The position numbers were made by a program, and so were the translations under genes. DNA of 64,000 nt, taken from the NCBI RefSeq assembly GCF_002056295.1, contig NZ_CP020100.1:2689501-2753500 (forward strand), read 5' to 3'. Below the pieces are notes generated by a model. That model worked only from the letters and a program-made list of their open reading frames with translations. It was not told where the DNA came from and made no database searches. Below are positions 40,594 to 49,332 of this stretch, piece by piece (the first letter of the stretch is position 1; each line of letters opens with the position of its first letter). Origin of the DNA: Halopseudomonas phragmitis. Its GTDB lineage: Bacteria > Pseudomonadota > Gammaproteobacteria > Pseudomonadales > Pseudomonadaceae.

Positions 40594-41520
40594 ATGAGCA
40601 ATGCACCGTTTCCTATCACTCCGGCGCTCACAGCCATCGCCATCGCGTATCGCAACACCCGGCTCATTGCCGACCAGGTGCTGCCGCGTGTGCCGGTTGG
40701 TGCGCAGGAGTTCAAATATCTGAAGCATGACTTGGCCGAGGGCTTCACCGTGCCGGACACCAAGGTCGGCCGCAAATCGCGTGTCAACCAGGTGGACTTC
40801 TCAGCATCCGAAGAAACTGGCGCAACCAACGACTATGGTTTGGACGCACCGGTGCCTCAGCGCGATATCGACAATGCGCCGGAAAACTATGACCCGCTCG
40901 GCCGAGCGACTGAGCAGACCACTAACCTGATCCTGCTCGACCGCGAAGTGCGGGCATCCAATCTGGTGTTCAGTCCTGGCAGCTACGCAACCGGCAACAA
41001 GACCACGCTGTCTGGTTCCAGCCAATGGAGCCACGAAGACAGTAACCCGATCCGGGCGATCACCGATGCGCTGGACAGCGTTGTTATGCGTCCGAGCATT
41101 GGCGTGCTGGGCCGCGCGGTCTCTACCAGCATTCGCCGCCACCCGAAGGTAGTGAAGGCGTTCAACGGTAGCCTCGGCGATGAGGGCATGGTGCCGCTGC
41201 AGTGGCTGGCAGACATGCTGGAACTGGATGCCATTCTGGTCGGCGAAGCGCGTGTGAATATCGCTCGCCCTGGACAAGCCGCAAATCTGGCGCGGGCTTG
41301 GGGTAACCACGCCTCATTCATCTACCGCGATCAGCTGGCCGACGCAAACAGCGGCACCACCTTCGGCTTTACCGCGCAGTTCGGTGATCGCATCGCCGGT
41401 TCCAGTCCAGACAAGAACATCGGCCTGCGCGGTGGCCAGATGGTTCGTGTCGGTGAGTCGGTCAAGGAGCTGGTGACGGCCCCGGACCTTGGTTTCTTCT
41501 TCGAGAACGCTGTCAGCTAA
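40594..41520 (+). CDS. Major capsid protein
   Basis: 308 aa. It begins with AIAYRNTRLIADQVLPRVPV and has a beta-strand-rich body. The conserved helix and loops LLDREVRASNLVFSPGSYATG, GRAVSTSIRRHPKVVKAFNG and WGNHASFIYRDQLADANSG fit the HK97 fold of the major capsid family found in B3-like phages. It has a strong position match after scaffold and decoration genes. No large N-terminal scaffold arm, as scaffold is separate. Confidence 0.88.
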   Translation: MSNAPFPITPALTAIAIAYRNTRLIADQVLPRVPVGAQEFKYLKHDLAEGFTVPDTKVGRKSRVNQVDFSASEETGATNDYGLDAPVPQRDIDNAPENYDPLGRATEQTTNLILLDREVRASNLVFSPGSYATGNKTTLSGSSQWSHEDSNPIRAITDALDSVVMRPSIGVLGRAVSTSIRRHPKVVKAFNGSLGDEGMVPLQWLADMLELDAILVGEARVNIARPGQAANLARAWGNHASFIYRDQLADANSGTTFGFTAQFGDRIAGSSPDKNIGLRGGQMVRVGESVKELVTAPDLGFFFENAVS

Positions 41521-41576
41521 CCGGCAGATCCACCCACTCTTTGACCGGGCGGCAGCCGCCGCCCTGGGAGACCAAC

Positions 41577-41891
41577 ATGGCAACGAAGAAAGCCACCGCC
41601 AAGCCGGCTGACCCGGCTGACGTTGTGGACCAGGATCAAGCCCAAGTCGTCCAACCGGTTGCGCCGGTTCAATCGTCTGCTGCTACCACTGAGGGCGCTG
41701 CTACCAATGCGCCGCCAGCTCCAGGGCCGGAAGAAGAACAGTCGATGTCGGGACTTTACATCGTGCACCGCGAACTCCTTGAGCACGACGGACAGCGGTT
41801 TGTGTGGGGTGAAGATATCCCGTTGACCGATGAGCAGGCAAAGCCGCTGCTGGCACTGGGTGCGATCGCCATCAGAGAGGTCGAGGACTGA
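41577..41891 (+). CDS. Head-associated phage protein, unknown
   Basis: 104 aa from ATG 41577 after GGGAG. The first 55 residues are a disordered Ala/Pro/Lys/Thr-rich arm (KKATAKPADPADVVDQDQAQ). The C-terminal half is folded: GLYIVHRELLEHDGQRFVWGEDIPLTDEQAK. Found between capsid and gp36-like genes in related phages; perhaps a head-tail connector accessory. Confidence 0.7.
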   Translation: MATKKATAKPADPADVVDQDQAQVVQPVAPVQSSAATTEGAATNAPPAPGPEEEQSMSGLYIVHRELLEHDGQRFVWGEDIPLTDEQAKPLLALGAIAIREVED

Positions 41892-41892
41892 C

Positions 41893-42405
41893 ATGCCCTA
41901 TTTGACCCTCACCGAGCTGGCCGACCGCCCCGGCGCCGAGGAACTGGCCCAAGTGGCCACGCCCCGGCGATACCGGGCAGTTGATGCTGATCTGCTGGAT
42001 GCGCTGTTGCGTTCAGGTGATGTCAGCGGCTGGCCGGTTGAGGATGTCCAGATTGCCGAACTGGCAATTGCAGTAATCGACGACGCCATGGTGACCGCTC
42101 AAGGCACCATTGACGGGTTCCTGGTGCGCCGTGGCTACAGCCTGCCGCTGACCAAGCGTTACGGCATCGTCACTGGCTGGGCCAGGGCTATCACCCGCTA
42201 CCACTTGCACAAGGATCGCCTGAGTGCCGAACAGACTGATCCGATCGTGCGGGACTACCGCGATGCGCTGAAGTTTCTGCAGCTGGTTGCCGAGGGAAAG
42301 TTCAGCTTGGGGCCGGATGATCCGCTGACGCCGACCACCAGTGGCGCACCACTGTTCAAGGCACCGCCGCGCACCTTCAGCCATGACACTCTGAAGGACT
42401 ATTGA
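41893..42405 (+). CDS. Head-tail connector (DUF1320, Mu gp36-like)
   Basis: 170 aa, ATG 41893. Motifs: YLTLTELADRPGAEELAQVA, IDDAMVTAQGTIDGFLVRRGYSLPL, ITRYHLHKDR and DYRDALKFLQLVAEGKFSLG (each a DUF1320 hallmark). In Mu-like phages this is a head completion protein at the connector. Starts 1 base after the upstream stop. Confidence 0.9.
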   Translation: MPYLTLTELADRPGAEELAQVATPRRYRAVDADLLDALLRSGDVSGWPVEDVQIAELAIAVIDDAMVTAQGTIDGFLVRRGYSLPLTKRYGIVTGWARAITRYHLHKDRLSAEQTDPIVRDYRDALKFLQLVAEGKFSLGPDDPLTPTTSGAPLFKAPPRTFSHDTLKDY

Positions 42406-42407
42406 GC

Positions 42408-42848
42408 ATGTCTCAGCCCTTTGACCCGCAAGTTGTGATCGACCGGCTCAAGCCTTTGCAGGCGCTCCAGTCGGTTGAGGGTGCGGCCGAGTATGCAGCG
42501 GTCACCAACCTAAAGGATTTTCGTGTGCCGTGCGCTTATGTGCTGCTGCTCCAGGAGCGCACTGACGACGCCCTGGCTCGGCCAGCAGGCCGTCAACGCG
42601 CAATCGTCACTTTCGGGGTGGTTGTTGCTGCGCGCAATTACGGCGATCAGCGAGGCGAACGCACCCTGGAAGAGCTGCGGCCGCTGCTGGGCAGTGTGCG
42701 GGCGCGACTGATGGGCTGGATGCCCGAGGTTCAGGGTTCGCGCCCTGTGCAGTGGACCAGGGGCGATGTGCTTGATTACAACCACAGCACGTTGCTCTGG
42801 GCCGATGTGTACCAAACCCAACATTTCATAGGGGGCAACCCAGTATGA
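42408..42848 (+). CDS. Mu gp37-like head-tail protein
   Basis: 146 aa; the ATG at 42408 is preferred, although a TTG two codons upstream overlaps the previous stop. The sequence PQVVIDRLKPLQALQSVEGA, then ALARPAGRQRAIVTFGVVVAARNY and the end VLDYNHSTLLWADVYQTQHF, match the Gp37 family. It is thought to act as a tail terminator or head-tail joining protein. Confidence 0.83.
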   Translation: MSQPFDPQVVIDRLKPLQALQSVEGAAEYAAVTNLKDFRVPCAYVLLLQERTDDALARPAGRQRAIVTFGVVVAARNYGDQRGERTLEELRPLLGSVRARLMGWMPEVQGSRPVQWTRGDVLDYNHSTLLWADVYQTQHFIGGNPV

Positions 42849-43024
42849 GTAAGGAACAGAAGCTCGAAACCGTCGAGCTGATTGATGACCACACCCACAA
42901 GGGTGAGCCACTCAAACCCGGCGCCAAAATCCAGGTTACCGCCGAGCGCAAGGCCTGGTTGATCCGCCACAAAAAGGTGGCCGATGCCACCCCGGCACTA
43001 CCTGTTGCCAAGGCAAAGGAGTAA
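42845..43024 (+). CDS. Small phage tail-region protein
   Basis: 59 aa, MSKEQKLETVELIDDHTHKGEP..., overlapping the gp37-like gene by 4 bases and ending 6 bases before the tail-tube gene. It has the KPGAKIQVTAERKAWLIRHK pattern of small proteins that accompany Mu-like tail genes (DUF7210-like). Function unknown. Confidence 0.72.
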   Translation: MSKEQKLETVELIDDHTHKGEPLKPGAKIQVTAERKAWLIRHKKVADATPALPVAKAKE

Positions 43025-43030
43025 CCACCA

Positions 43031-43771
43031 ATGAAAAAGTCCCTTTTCAGCTTCCAGGGCAAAGTCTGGTTGGCAGAGCGCTCCAGTGCAGCCAAGCCAC
43101 TCAAGCCCATTTGGTACGGCAACGCGTCGCAGTTGCAGATCCAAATGAATGTGGCCAACACTGACAAAACCGAATCGTTCAGCGGTAATCGGTTGTTGTA
43201 TGGGCAGCTCGCCGGTGCCAAGACTGCTAACGTCAGCTTGACGCTGGACGAGTGGTCTATCATGGGGATGGCCATGGCTATGTACGGTCTAGAGATCACT
43301 GCCGCTGGCAGTACTGTTACTGGTGAGCCGCTGCCCACCCCGCTGGCCGCAGGTGATGTGGTCGTGCTCGAGCATGGCTTCATTGATGACCTGGTTATCG
43401 ATAACGGCGGTACACCGCTGGTGCTCGATACCGACTATCGCATTGAGTCGCCCAATGCCGGCCTGATCGAGTTTCTGACTCCGCAGGCCACCCCGCTCGA
43501 AGCCGACTATGAGTATGCTGCTACCGAGTCGATGACGATCTTCACCCAGCAGCCGAAAGAGCGCTGGTTGCTGTTTGATGGCATCAACACTGAGAACAAC
43601 GAGCCTGTGCTGATCGATCTATACCGGCTGAAGCTCAACCCACCAGGCGACCTCAACCTGATCCAGGACGAATACGGGAACCTGCCCCTGACCGGAGCTG
43701 TGCTGTATGACCCGGTCAATGCCCGGGAGGCCAACTTCGGTGGCTTCGGCCGCATCCGTCAGAAGGGTTGA
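43031..43771 (+). CDS. Major tail tube protein
   Basis: 246 aa. Beta-rich body (QIQMNVANTDKTESFSGNRL, NVSLTLDEWSIMGMAMAMYG, YRIESPNAGLIEFLTPQ) with a KERWLLFDGINTENNEPVLIDLYRLKLNPP segment (RWLLFDGINTENN, IDLYRLKLNP), the pattern of siphophage tail tube proteins of B3-like phages. It precedes the tail chaperone and the tape measure as expected. No sheath gene is present, so the tail is non-contractile. Confidence 0.85.
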   Translation: MKKSLFSFQGKVWLAERSSAAKPLKPIWYGNASQLQIQMNVANTDKTESFSGNRLLYGQLAGAKTANVSLTLDEWSIMGMAMAMYGLEITAAGSTVTGEPLPTPLAAGDVVVLEHGFIDDLVIDNGGTPLVLDTDYRIESPNAGLIEFLTPQATPLEADYEYAATESMTIFTQQPKERWLLFDGINTENNEPVLIDLYRLKLNPPGDLNLIQDEYGNLPLTGAVLYDPVNAREANFGGFGRIRQKG

Positions 43772-43774
43772 TAC

Positions 43775-44290
43775 ATGGCCAAGCGAGCACATAAGAAGCC
43801 GCCCAAGGGGGCAGCAAAACCGGCAGGGCATGATGATCTGACCGTGATGCACCCCGAACTGCCTGTAAGCGTCGCGGGGCGTGACCTGGTGATGCGTGAG
43901 TACGGGTTTGTTGAAGGGCTGCGCCTGCGGCCCGTCATCGAGCCCATGCTCCAGGATATGGAAACCCTGTTGCTGACTACGCCGAACCCAACCACAGATC
44001 AGATGCTGGATCTGATGGGCAACCATATCGACAGTTTCCAGGAGCTGTTGGCAGTAGCCTCTGACACGGACGTCACCTTTATTGCTGGCCTGAGCCAAGC
44101 GGACGGCATGAAGCTCGCCGACGCCTGGTGGGTTGTGAACGGCCCTTTTTACTGGCGCACTGCCGTCAGTCGCGCGGCAGTGCAGCGAGTGCAAAAGCGG
44201 ATGAAGGCCGATGGGCAGACGTCTACGCAACCCTCATCCGGCACGGACACCAGCGCGCCGACCTCGGCAGCTACACCCGGCGACAGTTGA
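43775..44290 (+). CDS. Tail assembly chaperone G
   Basis: 171 aa. An N-terminal basic tail (MAKRAHKKPPKGAAKPAG) is followed by a helical domain (LVMREYGFVEGLRLRPVIEP, TDQMLDLMGNHIDSFQELLA). The C-terminus beyond about residue 141 is a low-complexity Ser/Thr-rich run, as expected for the unshifted chaperone product. It lies between the tail tube and the tape measure, and -1 slippage yields the GT form listed next. Confidence 0.8.
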   Translation: MAKRAHKKPPKGAAKPAGHDDLTVMHPELPVSVAGRDLVMREYGFVEGLRLRPVIEPMLQDMETLLLTTPNPTTDQMLDLMGNHIDSFQELLAVASDTDVTFIAGLSQADGMKLADAWWVVNGPFYWRTAVSRAAVQRVQKRMKADGQTSTQPSSGTDTSAPTSAATPGDS

Positions 44291-44418
44291 CGCTGTACTA
44301 CGAGCGTGCGCTTGCTGTTGATCGCCGAGAGCGCGCCGCCCGCACAGTGGACATGAACCTAGCGTTTGCCGGTGGCCAGAAAGCTACTGACCACGTCAAC
44401 ACGCTGACCAAACGCTGA
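43775..44418 (+). CDS. Tail assembly chaperone GT (probable -1 frameshift product)
   Basis: About 214 aa. The T part, in the -1 frame, reads ADVYATLIRHGHQRADLGSY and ends TDHVNTLTKR. It has no start codon or RBS of its own. The change of frame must occur around 44191-44230; GCAAAAG at 44191-44197 (codons CAA AAG) is a candidate slippery site, though not a textbook X XXY YYZ heptamer. G and GT chaperones bind the tape measure protein and set the tail length in siphophages and Mu. Confidence 0.7.
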
Positions 44419-44483
44419 CCAAATAGGCATGGCCCAGGGAGGCGGCAGGAAGCCGCCGCGTCGGATCACAAGGACACCTTCAA

Positions 44484-44519
44484 CGCCGTAAGTTGCTGCC
44501 GCTTACGGCGTTTCTTTTT
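44484..44519 (+). terminator. Rho-independent terminator after the head/tail chaperone operon
   Basis: CGCCGTAAG pairs perfectly with CTTACGGCG (44502-44510) around a 9-base loop, followed by TTTCTTTTT. It ends exactly where late motif copy 3 begins, so one transcription unit stops and the next starts here. Confidence 0.85.
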
Positions 44520-44536
44520 GCCCTCGTTCAAAAGAC
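44516..44536 (+). promoter_or_regulatory. Late-gene motif copy 3
   Basis: Core TTGCCCTCGTTCAAAA (44518-44533) plus GAC, identical to copy 1. It lies 74 bases before the tape measure ATG and overlaps the T-run of the terminator. Confidence 0.6.
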
Positions 44537-44591
44537 CATATACCCCCGCTGCGGCATCCTGAGCCTGAACCCTCCAAGGCAACAGGCACCC

Positions 44592-47504
44592 ATGAGCAAG
44601 AAACTCGAACTGGCGATGCGCATCCGGGCTGAGATGGATCAGGCCATCGGGCAACTGCGTCAGCTGGAGGGTGAAATTGATGATGTTGGCAAGCAGTCGC
44701 AGCGCACTGCCAGTGACCTGGATCGTATTGGGTCGGCGCTCGGTAAGATTGCTGCGGCTGTGGCTGGTGGCGCTCTGTATAAGGCCGTTATTTCTGCGAC
44801 GATCGAGCAGGAGCGTGTAACCGCACAGCTGGAGCAGCGTTTGCGCTCAACTGAACATGCTGCCGGCCTGACCCGCGACGAGCTGCTGGATATGGCCGGC
44901 GCAATGCAGCAGGTAACGACCTATGGTGATGAGGCCGTTATTCCGGCGCAATCTCTGCTGCTGACGTTCACAAAAATTGGCCGTGAAGTGTTCCCGCGCG
45001 CTCTTGAGGTTGTCCTCGATATGAGCGTTGCGATGGGGCAGGACTTGAAGTCCTCCGCCATTCAGCTCGGCAAAGCCTTGAACGACCCTGTGCAGGGTAT
45101 TGCATCGTTATCGAGAGTTGGCGTCCAGTTCACAGACTCTCAGAAGTCCATGATTCAGCAGATGGTTGAGACTGGCCGCATTGCAGATGCGCAGCGGATC
45201 ATTCTTGCTGAATTGGAAACCCAAATGGGTGGGTCAGCACGGGCCGCTAGGGACACTTTTGGTGGATCCATCGCCGCGTTAAAGAACGCCTTCGGCGACT
45301 TGTTAGAAGGTGACCCCAATAGTCCTGGTCTGCTTGCAGCTCGGGAGGCAATCGAAGAACTGGTCACGCTGCTGAGCGATCCGTCTACCAAGGAAGCGTT
45401 TGGGGTCATCATTGGGGCGGTAGCTCAACTGACAACGGTTGCAGCAGAAGCAACTGTTGCTATTGGTGACCTGTATCAGAATATCAGTGCAATGGTTCAA
45501 AGTGCCGCTGGTGATCTTGACCCATTGAAACGTCTTTCTGTCGAAATTCGCGCTGTTGATCGGGCGCTGAAAGGCGGGCTTGATACTCCATTTAAATACC
45601 TTTTCACATCTGAAGAAGAGTTGCAGGCAATCAGGGCTCAGTTGATTGCTGAGCGTGATCTGATTCTTGCTGCTCGCGGCGGGTCTCAGGGTGGAAGCGC
45701 TGCGATCACCTCCGGAGTAGCGTCTAGTGAGCTGCCACAACTGGTAGAGGTCAACAAGGAGTATGAGAAGCTCCTGGGTAACCTGCGTCGGCAGTCCGAG
45801 CTGTTTGGTGTCACCTCTGAAGCAGCCCGCGTTCGCTACGCCATTGAGCAGGGCGACCTCGGCGAGCTGACGGATGATCAGCGCCGCAGTTTGCTGGTTT
45901 ATGCTGAGCAGCTGGATGCCATGCGCAGTCAGCAGCGTGCTGCGGAAGATCAAGCGCGCACGTCACAGAGACTGGCGGCTGAGCAACAGGGATATGTCCG
46001 TCAACTCGAACGCCAGTCCGCCCTGATCGGCCTCAACACTGAGCAGGTTCGGGCCTACGAAATCGCCGAAAAGGGTCTAACCGGCACCCTGCGCGACCGC
46101 GCCGAAGCGGCGGTCGCACTGCTTGCTGCCGAAGAGCGCCGGGTCCAAGTCGCCGCTGATGCCGCAACCCTGGCCGGACTTGAGGCTCAACGCCTGCGCG
46201 CCCAGGGCCGCGAAGCCGAGGCCCTGACCATCGAGATCGAGCAGCGTTACGGCGAGCTGATGACGCGCCTGCAGGAGCGCGGCGACACAGCCGGTCTGGA
46301 GATCGTCAACGGGCTGATCAACATCGAGCAGGCCAGAGCCAGGCTCAATGAGCTGCAGTCTGTGGTTGACCAGGTGTTTTCATCGACAGCCCGCCAGGAA
46401 CAGTCAGTCCAGGCGCAACTTGCGGCCGGGTTGATCACCGAGGGCGAGGCCCGTCGGCGGATCATCGAGCTGCACCAGCAGCAGGCGGCTGAACTGATGC
46501 GCATTTTGCCCATGATGGAAGCCGTGGCAGAAATCACAGGCGACCCGGCCGCGCTTGAGAACGTCCAGCGTATCCGGGCAGAGCTTGAGAATATGCAGTA
46601 CATCACCAATGACCTGATCCGGGCGTTCCGTGATGGCCTGCAGGGTGGTATCGAAGAGGCGCTGATGGGCCTTGTGCGTGGCACGCACGATCTGCGCGAT
46701 GCGCTCGAAAGCCTTGTGCTGGGTATTGCTGATTCGATGGCTCGGTTAGCGGCTGAGCAGCTTGCCGACATGGCTACCCAGTCGGTGTTGAATCTCTTCC
46801 AACAGGGCGCGCAAGCCGCAACCGCTGCCGCTGGCCAGAAAGCTGCGGCCGAGGTCGCTGCGATCAACACAGTCACCGCAGCGCAGCAGGCGGCAGACAC
46901 CGCCCGCGCCGCCAGTTCGGTGGCTGCGGCAAACACGGCCGCCGCTGGCCAGGCCGGTGCTGCAGCAAGTACTGCATCGGCATGGACTCCTGCCGCGATC
47001 GCTGCGTCGATCGGCTCGTTCGGTTCAGCGGCTGCGATCGGCCTGGCCGCCGTGGTTGCGGCTATGGCGTTTCAGGCGTTTGCCGAAGGTGGCCACGTGC
47101 GCGGGGCTGGTACTACCACAAGCGACTCTATCCCGGCCTGGCTCAGTGACTACGAGTTCGTAACCCGCGCTGCTGTTGTGCAGCAGCCGGGGGCGCTGCC
47201 GTTTCTGCACGATTTCAATGAGCGCGGCATGGCTGCCCTGGACGACTGGGCCGGGCGGGTACGCCACGCGACTGGCGGCCTGGCTGGCGTGCCAGCGCCA
47301 GCGCTGCCGGCACCGGCGATGCACACAGGGCAACTGACCGAGGGTGGCGGCAACCAGACGATGCTCAAGAACAACATCGACGTGTTCGTCGGTGTGCCTG
47401 AGCAATTCATCGTTGAACAAACCTGGGGGCGCGCCGGCAAGGAGCGCTTCTATGCCGAACTGTCTCAGAACGCCGCGACAGTGCGGCAGATATTGGGGTT
47501 TTGA
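44592..47504 (+). CDS. Tail tape measure protein
   Basis: 970 aa from ATG 44592; the open frame before it includes the terminator and is not translated. The N-terminus is a coiled coil (MRIRAEMDQAIGQLRQLEGE). Tape-measure phrases follow (LTFTKIGREVFPRALEVVLD, SSAIQLGKALNDPVQGIASL). A long helical middle is rich in Ala/Glu/Gln. Hydrophobic helices lie near residues 820-855 (AAIGLAAVVAAMAFQAF). Its length sets a tail of roughly 140-150 nm at 1.5 angstrom per residue, an estimate based on general knowledge of tape measures. Confidence 0.92.
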   Translation: MSKKLELAMRIRAEMDQAIGQLRQLEGEIDDVGKQSQRTASDLDRIGSALGKIAAAVAGGALYKAVISATIEQERVTAQLEQRLRSTEHAAGLTRDELLDMAGAMQQVTTYGDEAVIPAQSLLLTFTKIGREVFPRALEVVLDMSVAMGQDLKSSAIQLGKALNDPVQGIASLSRVGVQFTDSQKSMIQQMVETGRIADAQRIILAELETQMGGSARAARDTFGGSIAALKNAFGDLLEGDPNSPGLLAAREAIEELVTLLSDPSTKEAFGVIIGAVAQLTTVAAEATVAIGDLYQNISAMVQSAAGDLDPLKRLSVEIRAVDRALKGGLDTPFKYLFTSEEELQAIRAQLIAERDLILAARGGSQGGSAAITSGVASSELPQLVEVNKEYEKLLGNLRRQSELFGVTSEAARVRYAIEQGDLGELTDDQRRSLLVYAEQLDAMRSQQRAAEDQARTSQRLAAEQQGYVRQLERQSALIGLNTEQVRAYEIAEKGLTGTLRDRAEAAVALLAAEERRVQVAADAATLAGLEAQRLRAQGREAEALTIEIEQRYGELMTRLQERGDTAGLEIVNGLINIEQARARLNELQSVVDQVFSSTARQEQSVQAQLAAGLITEGEARRRIIELHQQQAAELMRILPMMEAVAEITGDPAALENVQRIRAELENMQYITNDLIRAFRDGLQGGIEEALMGLVRGTHDLRDALESLVLGIADSMARLAAEQLADMATQSVLNLFQQGAQAATAAAGQKAAAEVAAINTVTAAQQAADTARAASSVAAANTAAAGQAGAAASTASAWTPAAIAASIGSFGSAAAIGLAAVVAAMAFQAFAEGGHVRGAGTTTSDSIPAWLSDYEFVTRAAVVQQPGALPFLHDFNERGMAALDDWAGRVRHATGGLAGVPAPALPAPAMHTGQLTEGGGNQTMLKNNIDVFVGVPEQFIVEQTWGRAGKERFYAELSQNAATVRQILGF

Positions 47505-47505
47505 T

Positions 47506-48351
47506 ATGCCACATGACATTGGTTTCGTCGATAACTCGGGCGGTACGCTCTCTCACTACAAGATGCTTGAGACCATCCGCGATTTTGCTGCTGACAATGG
47601 GTGGACGGTGTTGCGGTATGACACTGGGCCGGCAAATCGGGAGCTGATCTTGAAAGGTGTGGGCTACTCGGGTGAAGAGGAAATCTTTGTTGGGTTTCGC
47701 ACTTATCAGAACGCCGATGCTGACTATTACAACCTGGTCGCGGCCGGGTTTACAGGCTACGTGCCCGGCAACACATTTGATACACAACCGGGGGCGATGC
47801 TGTCGGGTGTGCCCTGTCACAACCAGCGGGTGGATTTTTGGTTAACTCTCAATCCGCAGCGGATTGCGTTGGCGATGAAAGTCGGGACTCCGGTTTATGA
47901 AAGCGCCTATGTCGGCAAGTTTCTCCGCTACGCTCGGCCGAGCCAGTATCCATATGATCTTGTTGTTGGCGGCATGCTCGACGGCGTGCCGGGAACACGG
48001 TTCAGCAATACCGCACAGTCGATACCCTTTAAGGGAAGTCGCCCCAATCTGCGCATGCTGTTTAACGATGGTGTCTGGCACCAGCCAGACTGCTGGCCAT
48101 ACAACAATGCGTGGCTGGCGGGTGGTACGACTCAAGAGCGCGACTCTAATGGCAAATATGCGCTCAATGCCGTGGTGCTTAATAGTGGCACGCTGGGTGA
48201 CATTGGTGAGCTAGACGGTGTGTCGCACATTACGGGTTTTGATAACGCTGTTGAAAATACGCTGTTGATTGATGGGCAGACATGGGTCGTTGTTCAGGAC
48301 GTCTGGAGAACCGGGTTCAATGACTACTTCGCGCTGAGGATGGATGATTAA
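47506..48351 (+). CDS. Phage tail tip-region protein 1
   Basis: 281 aa, ATG 47506. Motifs: MLETIRDFAADNGWTVLRYD, ELILKGVGYSGEEEIFVGFR and YPYDLVVGGMLDGVPGTRFS. It looks like an all-beta structural domain of about 280 residues, found after the tape measure in B3-like phages. AT-richer than the head genes. No enzymatic motif. Overlaps the following gene by one base. Confidence 0.72.
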   Translation: MPHDIGFVDNSGGTLSHYKMLETIRDFAADNGWTVLRYDTGPANRELILKGVGYSGEEEIFVGFRTYQNADADYYNLVAAGFTGYVPGNTFDTQPGAMLSGVPCHNQRVDFWLTLNPQRIALAMKVGTPVYESAYVGKFLRYARPSQYPYDLVVGGMLDGVPGTRFSNTAQSIPFKGSRPNLRMLFNDGVWHQPDCWPYNNAWLAGGTTQERDSNGKYALNAVVLNSGTLGDIGELDGVSHITGFDNAVENTLLIDGQTWVVVQDVWRTGFNDYFALRMDD

Positions 48352-49331
48352 TGGCGTACTTCACTGGTAGTGCAAACTCGTGGTCTGACTTGCTCAACGC
48401 ACTTACATCATCCTGTGTCTCAGAAGGCTGGACTTGGGCAGACGGCATATTGAGCAAAGGTGATGCCTTTATCATGCCGTGGATTCGCAGCCCCGCAACA
48501 TCGACCGAGGGTGAGGGCATTCTGCTGCAAGGCGGTACTGGCAAGAGCGGTTCAACGCTCCTGGACCCGTCACCGCAGTCGCCGAGGATGGGGTGCCCTT
48601 CGCGTGATATCAGCCAAGTTGTATGGCCCGTCGAGTACTACATTCATATTCATGCCGACCCGGACGAAGTGTATTTCATTGCGCGGTATAGCGTTGACTA
48701 CTTCATCTGGTGTGCGTTTGGTCTGTCATCGCTCGAACTGCCAGGTTCTGGCTTGTGGTTCGCTGCGACCGGTAGGCGACTCCGGGGGCCGACTGGGCCA
48801 GGGATTCGGATTACTGATCTGGGTGGTGGTGGTTCTTCGGCAACTGATAGCACAAGCGTTTCAAACGCCGGTACCACCGCCGCGCTTTTTTGGAACTCTA
48901 ATGGCCGGGTTTCTGGTGCCGCGCGAAACACAGCTGCAGCTGAAAATCATGCTGTTTGTTCCGGCTTTGATAGTACGCTCTGGCCGTGGCCGGGCTCGAA
49001 TAGCGCGACGTTTAACGTAGTCCACACAATACATGCAAACATACCTCTAAGCCCATTGATTGTGCGTAGCAATGCATGGAATCACCAGTCTGTTCTGCTG
49101 CCTATACAACCGGCGTTAGTCAGAGCTGAGAACAAGGTTTCAAAGGTTGCAGATTTGGCACATGCTCGTTATATCCGGGTTGATAACTTCGAGCCTGGTC
49201 AGATTATTTCCTTGGGCGCTGAACAGTGGCGCGTTTACCCGTTCTATCGTAAAGAGGCGGGTGTAACGTGGGCGGATAACGTTGACCACACTGGTGCTTT
49301 CGGTATGGCGATCAGATACGACGGTCCATGA
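48351..49331 (+). CDS. Phage tail tip-region protein 2
   Basis: 326 aa. Begins MAYFTGSANSWSDLLNALTS; the N-terminal layout (helix, then WTWADGILSKGDAFI) parallels the previous gene, so the two may be distant relatives. A Gly/Ser-rich loop lies in the middle (ITDLGGGGSSATDSTSVSNA). It ends with IISLGAEQWRVYPFYRK and a short tail. Structural role in the tip or baseplate is inferred from position. Confidence 0.7.
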   Translation: MAYFTGSANSWSDLLNALTSSCVSEGWTWADGILSKGDAFIMPWIRSPATSTEGEGILLQGGTGKSGSTLLDPSPQSPRMGCPSRDISQVVWPVEYYIHIHADPDEVYFIARYSVDYFIWCAFGLSSLELPGSGLWFAATGRRLRGPTGPGIRITDLGGGGSSATDSTSVSNAGTTAALFWNSNGRVSGAARNTAAAENHAVCSGFDSTLWPWPGSNSATFNVVHTIHANIPLSPLIVRSNAWNHQSVLLPIQPALVRAENKVSKVADLAHARYIRVDNFEPGQIISLGAEQWRVYPFYRKEAGVTWADNVDHTGAFGMAIRYDGP

Positions 49332-49332
49332 C

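Noticed and set aside
44128-44418. Separate tail gene T
   Set aside because: There is no credible start, and the frame fits a -1 extension of the chaperone.
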